Assembly: GCA_017549025.1 (NCBI GenBank)
Contig: JAFYWB010000046.1
Coordinates: 33,500-97,499, forward strand
Source: Treponema sp.
GTDB taxonomy: Bacteria; Spirochaetota; Spirochaetia; Treponematales; Treponemataceae
DNA: 64,000 nucleotides
Reading direction: 5' to 3'
A model generated the notes under the pieces. That model was not told where the DNA came from. It saw only the letters and a program-made list of their open reading frames with translations, and ran no database searches. This document shows positions 54,797-62,799 of this stretch, one piece after another (position 1 is the stretch's first letter; every line of letters begins with the position of its first letter). The position numbers and the translations under genes are program-made.

Positions 54797-55987
54797 ATGA
54801 GTAAATTACGAGACCACAAGAAGCTATTTGTTTTTGGAAAAAGATTTGCCGGTTTTGCAGGTATGTTACTGATACTGCTTTGTACATTTTCCTGTAGCAA
54901 CTTGATGGTGAACGATGGTGGCAGTTTGGTTATTGCCGTTCCTGGAGCACGTGCAGCTACAGCATCTAGCTTTACCATTGAGCTTACTGGTTCCAATGGC
55001 ACCACTCAAAATAAAACTGTTTCTGGCGGCTCCACCGTTCAGTTTGACGACCTTGCTCCTGATACCTACCATATTGTGGTAGAAGGTATAAATGATTCTG
55101 GTTCTGTAGTGCTTTACGGTACATCAGATGCTACTGTTACCGCTGGTGCAACTGTTTCTGCTAGAGTGGAGTTGGGAGAAGTTGTACACGACTTCAATTC
55201 ATTAAAAAATGCTGTTACTGTTGGTGGAACTATTTTCATTGGAAGTGATATTGAATTTACGGAAACAATAAATATTGTAGTCAATGCCGTAAATATAATG
55301 GCCATGAACGATGTTACATTGACATCGAGTCAAAAGATGTTCCAAATCGAAAAAGGCGGAAAGCTAACCCTTGCTAGTGAATCTAAAGCTTTAACTCTGC
55401 AAACTACTGGCAGTGTCCCTAACATTTCATTGAATGGAGGAGAATTTGTTTTAGAGGATAATGTTACCATTACTGGTAGTTATAATGATGGATGTGTGAA
55501 TTTTGGTTATGATTCCTCTGTAATTGGAACCTTTATTATGAATGGTGGGTCTATTACTGGTAGTGGAAACTATAAAGGGGTATACATATATCAAGCAGGA
55601 ACATTTATCATGAATGGTGGTACAATTTCTAATTTTGACACTGGTGTAACTTTGAATAATAAGGCTAATTTTACAATGACAGGTGGACGTATTAGTGATA
55701 ATTCTTCAGGTGCGTCCATAAGTAATGATTCTACTTTTACTATAAGTGGTGATGCTGTAGTCAATTCTATTAACTTAACCAATACAGCAGCCATTACTGT
55801 TGGAGGAGTCTTGACTGGTTCTACTCCAGTAGCAACAATTACAATGGCTAGTTATACATCCAGAACAGCTCCAGTTCTTAAAGATGCAGAAGGAATGAAT
55901 TTTGTTAGTACGGAATATCAAAAGTTTGCCGTAGGGGATAAGTCTTACACTATTGATTCAAGTGGAAAATTGCAGCAAGTTCAATAA
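54797..55987 (+). CDS. surface lipoprotein 2: transthyretin-like module plus beta-helix
   Basis: 396 residues. Lipobox TFSC near residue 33. One 70-residue module (SGGSTVQFDDLAPDTYHI), nearly identical at DNA level to that of paralogue 1, then the bridge FNSLKNAVTVGGTIFI. A beta-helix follows with FIMNGGSITGSG, FIMNGGTISNFD and FTMTGGRISDNS repeats, then the shared end module (ITVGGVLTGSTPVATITM). Only one N-terminal module, unlike paralogues 1 and 3. Its ribosome site is the G9 tract, making it a phase-variation candidate. Confidence 0.75.
   Translation: MSKLRDHKKLFVFGKRFAGFAGMLLILLCTFSCSNLMVNDGGSLVIAVPGARAATASSFTIELTGSNGTTQNKTVSGGSTVQFDDLAPDTYHIVVEGINDSGSVVLYGTSDATVTAGATVSARVELGEVVHDFNSLKNAVTVGGTIFIGSDIEFTETINIVVNAVNIMAMNDVTLTSSQKMFQIEKGGKLTLASESKALTLQTTGSVPNISLNGGEFVLEDNVTITGSYNDGCVNFGYDSSVIGTFIMNGGSITGSGNYKGVYIYQAGTFIMNGGTISNFDTGVTLNNKANFTMTGGRISDNSSGASISNDSTFTISGDAVVNSINLTNTAAITVGGVLTGSTPVATITMASYTSRTAPVLKDAEGMNFVSTEYQKFAVGDKSYTIDSSGKLQQVQ
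54941..55069 (+). repeat. 129-base near-identical segment, copy B
   Basis: Partner of 53306-53434; see there. All four differences are single-base substitutions. Confidence 0.85.
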
Positions 55988-56022
55988 TCCCACTCACGTT
56001 TCAGCATAATTTCTGGTGAATG

Positions 56023-56051
56023 AAAAGGCCACGGTGAGTCCGTGGCTTTTT
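56023..56051 (+). terminator. repeated terminator, copy 3
   Basis: AAAAGGCCACGG-TGAGT-CCGTGGC followed by five Ts, after lipoprotein 2. Confidence 0.9.
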
Positions 56052-56073
56052 GTTTTAGGAGACAAATAAAATC

Positions 56074-56102
56074 TTGACTGGTTTTTCTGGTAAGTGTAGA
56101 AT
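56074..56102 (+). promoter_or_regulatory. promoter of surface lipoprotein 3
   Basis: TTGACT, 17-base spacer, TAGAAT; starts 22 bases after the preceding terminator. Confidence 0.55.
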
Positions 56103-56145
56103 ATATAAAAATGGAGATTTAGTGAGGTTATTTAAGGGTAAGAAT

Positions 56146-57645
56146 ATGAAAAATTTATTGAACGATAAAAGATTTTTTGTTTTTAAGGCAGGGATTTTAA
56201 GCTTAACTGTTATAGTGCTGGTACTGCTTTGTGTTTTTTCCTGTAATAATTTGCTTGTCCTCAGCAGCGGAGGTGCATTAATTGTGTCTGTGCCTGGAGG
56301 CCGAGCTATCAGTGATGCGACAATCTACACTATTGAGCTTAAAGGAACAAATGGTTCTGTTTACAGTAAAACTGTTAATGCTGGTCAGGTAGCGGCATTC
56401 GAGGAGCTTGTTCCTGATACCTACTCTATTTTAGTGAAAGGCTCAAATGTAGAAGATATTGTAGTATATTATGGTTCTGCCACTGCCATCGTGGAAGCTG
56501 GAAAGACAGCGTCTGCTATGGTGGAGTTGATGTCGCTCCTTGGTGGATTGAATGTTGAGTTTTCTGGAACCGCTGCAACTAGTAATGGTAAGAGCTTTCT
56601 CGTTGACCTGAGAGGTTCCAGCGGTTCACTCTATACTAAAACTGTTCCAGCAGGTGAAACAGCCCAGTTTGAGCGGCTTGTTCCCGATCTTTACACTATA
56701 GATGTTCACGGTACAAATGCAAATAATGCCGTTTTGTATCATGGTATCAATACCGCTACTGTTGAAGTAGGAAAGAAAACCTCTACCACGGTGGATTTGG
56801 TAGTGGAGGCAACTGATTTTGCAAGCCTTAAAGAAGCCATTCAATCGGGTGGTACTGTGTATGTTGTAAATGATATAGCTATAACAGAAAGCTTTACAGT
56901 AAAAGAGGATGTTGTAATTCAAGCTCTGGATAAGGATGTTACATTAACGTATACAGGTTCAGGAATCTTGTTTACTGTACAGGAGTCTGCCAACCTAAGG
57001 ATTGGTGGTGGTGAGTATATGCTTACTTTGGATGGAAATGGACAGACTCGGGCAAGCCCCTTGTTACAAATTGCTAGTGGCACGGTAGATCTGTATGGTA
57101 CCATTACTAATAGTACTAACAATGACAGTGCTGCAGGTATAAAAGTAAATGGAGCAACTTCTACTTTGAATATGTATGATGGTGCCATTGTGAGCAATTG
57201 TCGATGTTCAAATACGTGGGGAATTGGTGGAGCAATTGGTCTTGAATCAGGTAAAATGAATATGTACGGTGGTTCTATTACTGGAAACTCTGCACAAGAT
57301 GCTTCTGCTGTTTACGTAAATAACAATTCAGTTTTTACTATGAGCGGTGGAACTATCAGTGGTAATAGTAATGATATTGCTATAAATGTTTCATCATCTA
57401 CTTTTCAAATTGGTGGTGATGCTCTGATTAGCTCTGACGATAAAGTATCCTTAAAAAACAGCCCTGCTATTACCATTATCAGTCCGCTTACTGGAGGAGA
57501 TTCTGTGGCAACCCTAACTCTTAAAGATGGTTTTTCATCTGGTGATGCTGTGTTAATTGCAGGAGATAGTGTTGATATTGCAACTGAATTTGGAAAATTT
57601 GCTTTATCAAGTGGGACTATTAAGGCAGACGGTACGTTGCAGTAA
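56146..57645 (+). CDS. surface lipoprotein 3: two transthyretin-like modules plus beta-helix
   Basis: 499 residues from the chosen ATG, which aligns with the start of paralogue 2 (seven residues before KRFFVF). A GTG at 56122 after GGAG is an alternative; an in-frame TTG further up lies in the -35 box. Lipobox VFSC. Two modules (NAGQVAAFEELVPDTYSI and PAGETAQFERLVPDLYTI), bridge FASLKEAIQSGGTVYV, a beta-helix with LNMYDGAIVSN, MNMYGGSITGN and FTMSGGTISGN repeats, and the shared end module. More diverged from 1 and 2 than they are from each other. Confidence 0.75.
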   Translation: MKNLLNDKRFFVFKAGILSLTVIVLVLLCVFSCNNLLVLSSGGALIVSVPGGRAISDATIYTIELKGTNGSVYSKTVNAGQVAAFEELVPDTYSILVKGSNVEDIVVYYGSATAIVEAGKTASAMVELMSLLGGLNVEFSGTAATSNGKSFLVDLRGSSGSLYTKTVPAGETAQFERLVPDLYTIDVHGTNANNAVLYHGINTATVEVGKKTSTTVDLVVEATDFASLKEAIQSGGTVYVVNDIAITESFTVKEDVVIQALDKDVTLTYTGSGILFTVQESANLRIGGGEYMLTLDGNGQTRASPLLQIASGTVDLYGTITNSTNNDSAAGIKVNGATSTLNMYDGAIVSNCRCSNTWGIGGAIGLESGKMNMYGGSITGNSAQDASAVYVNNNSVFTMSGGTISGNSNDIAINVSSSTFQIGGDALISSDDKVSLKNSPAITIISPLTGGDSVATLTLKDGFSSGDAVLIAGDSVDIATEFGKFALSSGTIKADGTLQ

Positions 57646-57662
57646 TTGAAATAAACCCAATC

Positions 57663-57689
57663 AAAGCCACGGCCAGTCCGTGGCTTTTT
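57663..57689 (+). terminator. repeated terminator, copy 4
   Basis: AAAGCCACGG-CCAGT-CCGTGGC followed by five Ts. Loop sequence differs from copies 2 and 3. Confidence 0.9.
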
Positions 57690-57705
57690 GTTTTAGGAGG
57701 TGGGG

Positions 57706-58221
57706 ATGAAGATACGAAAGACTCAAGCTGGAGACTTGGAGACGGTGCTGGGGATTTATGCTCAGGCACGGGATTTTATGCGGGAAACGGGGAATCCTGG
57801 TCAGTGGGGAGATGTTTGGCCGCCAAAAGATTTGATTCAAGCTGACATTCAGCAGCAAAAAAGCTATGTGTGTGTACAAGAGGCTGAAGAAAAAGCTGAG
57901 CAGACAGAAGAAATCCTAGCGGTGTTTTTCTTGGAGGTGGCGGAGGATCCTACCTACGCAGAGATTTACGAAGGAAGCTGGCTAGAAGAACATCGTCCCT
58001 ACGGTGTGGTGCATCGGATTGCAAGTGTTGGAAAAGGCGCCGGTGGATTTTGTTTGGAGTGGGCCTTGGCGGAATGTGGCAATATCAGGATTGATACCCA
58101 CGAGGCAAACCTACCTATGCGGTCATTGTTAAAAAAATTGGGGTACCAGTACTGTGGCATGATTTACACCCACGACGGTACCCCACGATTGGCTTACCAA
58201 AAACTGGTAAGTTCGGAATAA
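57706..58221 (+). CDS. GNAT-family N-acetyltransferase
   Basis: 171 residues. IRKTQAGDLETVLGIYAQAR opens a GNAT fold; WGDVWPPKDLIQADI and the VHRIASVGKGAGGFCLEWAL segment (beta4 plus acetyl-CoA loop, here KGAGGF) are typical; the end is TNLPMRSLLKKLGYQYCG-like (ANLPMRSLLKKLGY). The acceptor is unknown. GGAGG lies five bases before the ATG; an upstream GTG overlaps that site. It converges on the second sialidase with a 6-base gap. Confidence 0.83.
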   Translation: MKIRKTQAGDLETVLGIYAQARDFMRETGNPGQWGDVWPPKDLIQADIQQQKSYVCVQEAEEKAEQTEEILAVFFLEVAEDPTYAEIYEGSWLEEHRPYGVVHRIASVGKGAGGFCLEWALAECGNIRIDTHEANLPMRSLLKKLGYQYCGMIYTHDGTPRLAYQKLVSSE

Positions 58222-58227
58222 AATTTA

Positions 58228-60246
58228 TTATCTGCGGTTTAAGGTAAAGAAGGCGTAGTCAATAACTGGCCCACCGTGTTCTCCTCCTGTTCCTGCCCAA
58301 GCACTTCCTTCGTAAGCAGAGAACAGCTGGCCGTCAAAAGTTTCTGCCAGAGAACTGTAGTGAAAGGATGAAGAACCACCAGAAGGATATCCATACTCCA
58401 TTCCAATGGAACCTTCACTAAGATTACAGTTAAACTCAAACTTCCAGCTGTCACCATCAGGAATAAGAGAGGCAATCCATAAGCGGCCATCCTTTCGACC
58501 CTTATCATCATTTCCACCACCACTATCTGTACTGAAAGCTACAAGGGGATTGCCCAGAATATCTGTGGTGAACCGCAGATTGATGGCACTGATAAGATTT
58601 CCGCAGGAATACAAAGGATTATTAGGACTGTCATCGCCAGTCCAAACTTTTCCCTTGTGTACCCAAGAAGAACCAAAGTTATTGGTAACAGAATAGGTTG
58701 GTCTATATGAACCCTCTCGAACATTTCGAGATATCAATATAATATCTCCATCAGGAGCCTCTACAATAGCGGTCTCTCCCTTATGTTGACTCTTCGTACC
58801 GCCAGTAAAACTGGTTGCTGCCTTCCATGTTTCACCCTTGTCTGCTGTCCAGACAAATGATGCAGCCTCTCCATCAGTAGTGGATTCTGTTCCTACCATG
58901 TAAATTGCAAAGACAACCTTTCCTTTATTAGAACCATTCTCCAGTTCAACGCCTCTGGTTGGACATACATACTGACGAGTCAACCTGTTGGGCAAATCCT
59001 GATTATTGGTGTTTGCTGCAATGAACTTGTTGGTCATGTAGGTGATATCCTTAGTTTTTTCCCATGTTTGTCCACCATCAGTGGAACGAGTCATACCTAA
59101 GAACACACCTCCTCGCCATACTTGATAGGGACTCATGGGCATGAATAGGTGCTGGTGAATCTTCTTTGAGCTATTTATACTAATGTTAGTATAATTATTT
59201 CCCCAAGCATCAGGATCTGTACTAGTAGACACAGCTTTGAGTTGACTTGCCTCCAACTTCTTTCCTGAACCACCCTCAGGATTGCTGGTATAGAGATAAT
59301 AGTACTCATCAATCCAAACAGGGATAGATTCCCCTAGAGTTGGATTGTCGGATCCATTATTAATGAGCTTTCTCAACTGGCCACCTTTTACTGGTGCGGC
59401 ATAAACGTATACACTACTTCTACCATTATTTGACTCCGCAACATAGTCGGTCCATGTTGACTTTTCTGTAAAGGTTCCTGAATCCCAATTGGAAGAAGAC
59501 TCGTACAAACTATCGTTTTTTCTCAGCCTCAGGTACCATTCACCATCAATATACACATATGGAGAACCTGCAACGTTATCAGCCTTTCCACCAAAGAAAT
59601 TTCCAGTCATAGGAGCTACAAAGCTACTAATGGCATACACATATCCATTGCTATCAGCTCCAATAGCAGAATCTCCTGTGGAAACACTCATTCTGTTCAT
59701 ACCAGCACGAGCTTGGCTCATGTCAGTGTCATCAAAATCGCTTACTGTCGCAATGTTGGACCAATTTTTTCCATGGTCATCACTATATCTCACCCAAGTA
59801 CTGGCTTTGGCAGGCAAATCTGCTCTGGAACCAAAACGGGAGTCGCTAATAACCAAAAGCCGTCCTGCATACTTACCACCAGGGATGACCGTAGCAGAGG
59901 GAATACGATAACGGTTTGTGTCGTGGAAAGAATCTACCCCTACAGTACCGGTACCAGTACCTTTGGATAAACTGTCATCTACAGCCTTTACAAGATACTT
60001 TTCATTATCATCACCACGAGTTATGCTACTGATACCATAGAGCTTCTTTGTAGCGGGGCGAGACCACAGTGGGCTTTCTTCTGTTCCTGCACCTTGAATT
60101 CCACTTCCACCTTGGCTTTCATCTCCATTCGTGGGGTTGTCAATAAGTCCAGAATCACAACCTATAAAAGCTACTGTACCAAGAAATCCTACAATTATAA
60201 TGAAAGACAAATCTCTCAGCACCTTTCTAAAATGATTTCTAATCAT
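58228..60246 (-). CDS. exo-alpha-sialidase (GH33-like) lipoprotein, second copy
   Basis: 672 residues with lipobox VAFIGC. Paralogue of the sialidase at 42.6-44.6 kb: RYRIPSATV signature (about residue 125), Asp boxes SDDHGKNWS, STDGGQTWE, TADKGETWK and a degenerate NNFGSSW, and the late FHYSSLAETFDGQLFSAYE region. A 40-residue Ser/Gly-rich spacer separates the lipid anchor from the propeller. The ATG five bases after GGTGG is preferred over an in-frame TTG 13 codons upstream, which lacks a ribosome site. Downstream of its own barrel gene, repeating the order of the first locus. Confidence 0.85.
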   Translation of the reverse strand: MIRNHFRKVLRDLSFIIIVGFLGTVAFIGCDSGLIDNPTNGDESQGGSGIQGAGTEESPLWSRPATKKLYGISSITRGDDNEKYLVKAVDDSLSKGTGTGTVGVDSFHDTNRYRIPSATVIPGGKYAGRLLVISDSRFGSRADLPAKASTWVRYSDDHGKNWSNIATVSDFDDTDMSQARAGMNRMSVSTGDSAIGADSNGYVYAISSFVAPMTGNFFGGKADNVAGSPYVYIDGEWYLRLRKNDSLYESSSNWDSGTFTEKSTWTDYVAESNNGRSSVYVYAAPVKGGQLRKLINNGSDNPTLGESIPVWIDEYYYLYTSNPEGGSGKKLEASQLKAVSTSTDPDAWGNNYTNISINSSKKIHQHLFMPMSPYQVWRGGVFLGMTRSTDGGQTWEKTKDITYMTNKFIAANTNNQDLPNRLTRQYVCPTRGVELENGSNKGKVVFAIYMVGTESTTDGEAASFVWTADKGETWKAATSFTGGTKSQHKGETAIVEAPDGDIILISRNVREGSYRPTYSVTNNFGSSWVHKGKVWTGDDSPNNPLYSCGNLISAINLRFTTDILGNPLVAFSTDSGGGNDDKGRKDGRLWIASLIPDGDSWKFEFNCNLSEGSIGMEYGYPSGGSSSFHYSSLAETFDGQLFSAYEGSAWAGTGGEHGGPVIDYAFFTLNRR

Positions 60247-60274
60247 TGTATCCACCTTTAAGATATTGAATTTT

Positions 60275-61264
60275 CTAGTTTCCAAGTTGATATGTAAATC
60301 CAGCTCGAATCTTTACGTCATGCATGGGTTTTCCCCACCGATAGTTTGTAATAGGAGTGGGGGTAGCAATTACATACTGCCCATCATAACGCAACTGTAA
60401 GTAAGGAGCAAAAGCCTTTGTCACCTGATAGGATGCCGTGGCGTTCAATCTGAAGGCAGTGTTGTATTTCAGAGCTGCTAGGCTATCTATCTTCCAAAGA
60501 CTCATGTTACCCTGAACATCTGCAAGACCCGTGCTAGGAGCTCCATTAGTACGCCAACTAAAGTCGATTCCGAGGTTTAATCTTTCTTCTAAAGCAATCT
60601 GCCATTTTAAACCTACATATAAATCCTGAATGGATGCAGATTTTGCTTGACCTTCAACAGCCTTAATTCCATAGTCATTCTCAGGTACTGTCCAGAAGGA
60701 ACCTATACGATAGGGATAGGCATTGATGCCAACGTAGGGGATAATAGTATTTTCAAAAGGTAATTTTACAGGATACTGTCCTTCTGCAAGAATGCGAAAA
60801 CCGTTTCGTAAAGCTATAGACCCATAGTTTCCAAAACGAACTCCCCCTTCCAAATAGTTCAAGCTAAAGGAAGGATTATCCATTCCTGTCAACTTGTACT
60901 CTGGATATAGTACTTTATCTGCATCGGTAGCATTTTGATCAAGATTTTTTAAGTTGTAGTTGATGGGATTTAGTGCTGTTTTTACAGAAATCTTTCCATA
61001 AAAAGACAACCAAGAAACGGTTGACAGGGTCCGTTGATACTCGATAGCTGCTTCCAAACCATTGCCAGAAAGAATTCCTGTAGTGTTATCTACTAGAGTT
61101 CCTGAATTTAAATCGAGAGAAATGGTAAGCTTATTTGAAAAATCCTTATATACCCCCCCCCCTATACTATCTGACGTATTTACATCTTCATTTGTTTGGC
61201 TAAATGCTGCAGCTACACAGCAAACTGACATAATCAGTAAAAGCAATTTTTGCTTTACATTCAT
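60275..61264 (-). CDS. outer-membrane beta-barrel protein with a G10 tract, second copy
   Basis: 329 residues. Signal peptide MNVKQKLLLLIMSVCCVAAAFSQ. Paralogue of the barrel at 41.6-42.6 kb (shared LDLNSGTLVDNT, YLEGGVRFGNYGSIALRN, end AGFTYQLGN). Ten Cs on the plus strand (61143-61152) are ten Gs in the gene, encoding Ile-Gly-Gly-Gly-Val near residue 36, at the same place as in the first copy. Eleven Gs give an immediate TAA; nine give a stop after about 16 codons. GGAGG eight bases before the ATG sets the start. Confidence 0.78.
   Translation of the reverse strand: MNVKQKLLLLIMSVCCVAAAFSQTNEDVNTSDSIGGGVYKDFSNKLTISLDLNSGTLVDNTTGILSGNGLEAAIEYQRTLSTVSWLSFYGKISVKTALNPINYNLKNLDQNATDADKVLYPEYKLTGMDNPSFSLNYLEGGVRFGNYGSIALRNGFRILAEGQYPVKLPFENTIIPYVGINAYPYRIGSFWTVPENDYGIKAVEGQAKSASIQDLYVGLKWQIALEERLNLGIDFSWRTNGAPSTGLADVQGNMSLWKIDSLAALKYNTAFRLNATASYQVTKAFAPYLQLRYDGQYVIATPTPITNYRWGKPMHDVKIRAGFTYQLGN
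61143..61152 (-). repeat. G10 homopolymer inside the second barrel gene
   Basis: C10 on the plus strand, G10 in the coding strand; in frame at present length. Confidence 0.9.
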
Positions 61265-61288
61265 TTCTACATCCTCCTTAATTGTTGA

Positions 61289-61350
61289 CTGTACACGAAT
61301 ATACAATCTTACATACAAGCAAGTTTCTCATGGAATTGAGTTTTTGTCAA
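61289..61350 (-). promoter_or_regulatory. promoter and degenerate operator of the second sialoglycan locus
   Basis: Minus-strand TTTGACA with AATTCC in the spacer, a weak -10 (GAAACT) and then CTTGTATGTAAG and TTGTATA. This lines up with the promoter-operator of the first locus (TTTGACA, ATTCC, CTTGTATACAAG, TTGTATACAAG) with changes in the second arm. Binding by the same regulator is plausible, perhaps weaker. Confidence 0.5.
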
Positions 61351-61351
61351 A

Positions 61352-61388
61352 TTTTTTTTTTTTTTTTTGTGTTTTTTTTTATTTTTTT
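61352..61388 (+). repeat. long T tracts between divergent surface genes
   Basis: T17 (61352-61368), then T9 and T8 separated by single bases. On the minus strand these are A tracts just upstream of the -35 box of the second barrel gene, like an UP element; length changes could tune expression. Confidence 0.7.
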
Positions 61389-61465
61389 TGTTTATAGAAT
61401 TAGTATTCTTTCTTTATCTTGTATTTTTTTGTATAATCAAAAGACATTTTTTGGGGGGATTGTAC

Positions 61466-62737
61466 GTGAATACGAAGTTACGAAAAGACAATAATTATTT
61501 GGGAAGAAAAACTGCTTGGAGCTTGATTCTCACTTTGATTTTTATTTTTTTCACATCCTGTTCTAATGTTGGATTAGTTCAAAATGGTGGACTTGTGATT
61601 GGAGTACCGGGAAGTCGTTCTGTTTCTGATACAACGAATTTTACGATAACCCTTATTGATGCTGCGGGAAATCAGCAAAGCAAAACCGTTGGTGCGGGAG
61701 AACGTGCCCAGTTTGAAAACTTATTGCCAGGTTTATATTCAATCAGTGTTGAAGGAAAAGAAGCAGATGTAAGCACCATGTACGGAACTACAGCGGTTTC
61801 TGTCTCTGCAGGAAAAACTGCTACTGCTTCAGTAGCACTTTCTACTGTGGCGCATACCTTTGATGCATTGAAGACACTGATTGCAAAGGGTGGTTTTGTG
61901 TATGTTGGAAGCGATATTAAATTAGATGAGGGACTACAGGTTGTAGATAATGAGGTTCACCTTATTGCATTACAAGATGTGGTTTTAACGAATAATGCAG
62001 ATGCAGCTGTGCTTACCGCTCAAGATAGCAAAGTTACCCTTGGTGGTGGTAAATATACCTTGACGTTAGATGGAAATGATAAGGGGCAGTATGGCGTTAG
62101 TGTTACCGATGGCTCTTTAATCTTAGAAAAAAATGCTATCATCACAAATTGTAGCAACAGCGGAGTGTATTTATCAAAGGCCGACTTTACCATGAATGGT
62201 GGTATCATTAGTAAAAACGCTGCTACCTTAGGTGGTGGCGTATACCTTAAAGAAGGGGCTTTTATAATGAATGATGGTTCTATTACGGAAAATGAGCTTT
62301 CTGCTAGTGGGACAGGTGATGGTGGCGGGGTTTACCTTGAAAATGGTAGCTTTACTATGAATGATGGCTCCATTACCAACAACACCGATGGAATTAAAAG
62401 AGGTGGAGCCATAGCTGTTAAAGAAACTGCTCTATTTACCATGAATGCTGGAACTATTTCTGGAAACAGTGCTAGTAGTGATGGCGGTGGCATCTATCTG
62501 TTTGGTGACTCTTGGGGTAATAAGGGTCGTTGCATCATAAATGGTGGAACTATTACAAAAAATCATTGTGAGAGTAATGGTGGTGGTATATCTGTTTCCG
62601 GAGATTGTACGGTAAATGCAGGTGCGGTAATAACAGGGAATACTTGTGACAACAACGGTGGTGACATTTATGTACATGCGAATTATATCTATGTAAATAA
62701 CGATGGAACTGTAGGAGATGTTTTCACTCAAGTGTAA
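61466..62737 (+). CDS. surface lipoprotein 4: transthyretin-like module plus beta-helix
   Basis: 423 residues from a GTG that lies seven bases after GGGGGG, which serves as ribosome site. Upstream in-frame codons read through the T tract and are unlikely to be coding. Lipobox FFTSC. One module (GAGERAQFENLLPGLYSI), bridge FDALKTLIAKGGFVYV, and a beta-helix with FTMNGGIISKN, FIMNDGSITEN, FTMNDGSITNN, FTMNAGTISGN and IINGGTITKN plus GGG turns. It lacks the end module of paralogues 1-3. Divergent from the second barrel gene and 3.8 kb from its relatives. Confidence 0.75.
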   Translation: MNTKLRKDNNYLGRKTAWSLILTLIFIFFTSCSNVGLVQNGGLVIGVPGSRSVSDTTNFTITLIDAAGNQQSKTVGAGERAQFENLLPGLYSISVEGKEADVSTMYGTTAVSVSAGKTATASVALSTVAHTFDALKTLIAKGGFVYVGSDIKLDEGLQVVDNEVHLIALQDVVLTNNADAAVLTAQDSKVTLGGGKYTLTLDGNDKGQYGVSVTDGSLILEKNAIITNCSNSGVYLSKADFTMNGGIISKNAATLGGGVYLKEGAFIMNDGSITENELSASGTGDGGGVYLENGSFTMNDGSITNNTDGIKRGGAIAVKETALFTMNAGTISGNSASSDGGGIYLFGDSWGNKGRCIINGGTITKNHCESNGGGISVSGDCTVNAGAVITGNTCDNNGGDIYVHANYIYVNNDGTVGDVFTQV

Positions 62738-62799
62738 TTTTTCTGAAGTAACTACACCCAAGAATTGCAATTAAAAATGGAGTGGAGAAAGGAGTTTGT

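Noticed and set aside
53250..57600. CRISPR-like or tandem-repeat array in the surface lipoprotein genes
   Set aside because: The repetition is protein-level beta-helix and module repeats with diverged codons, with no constant repeat-spacer pattern.
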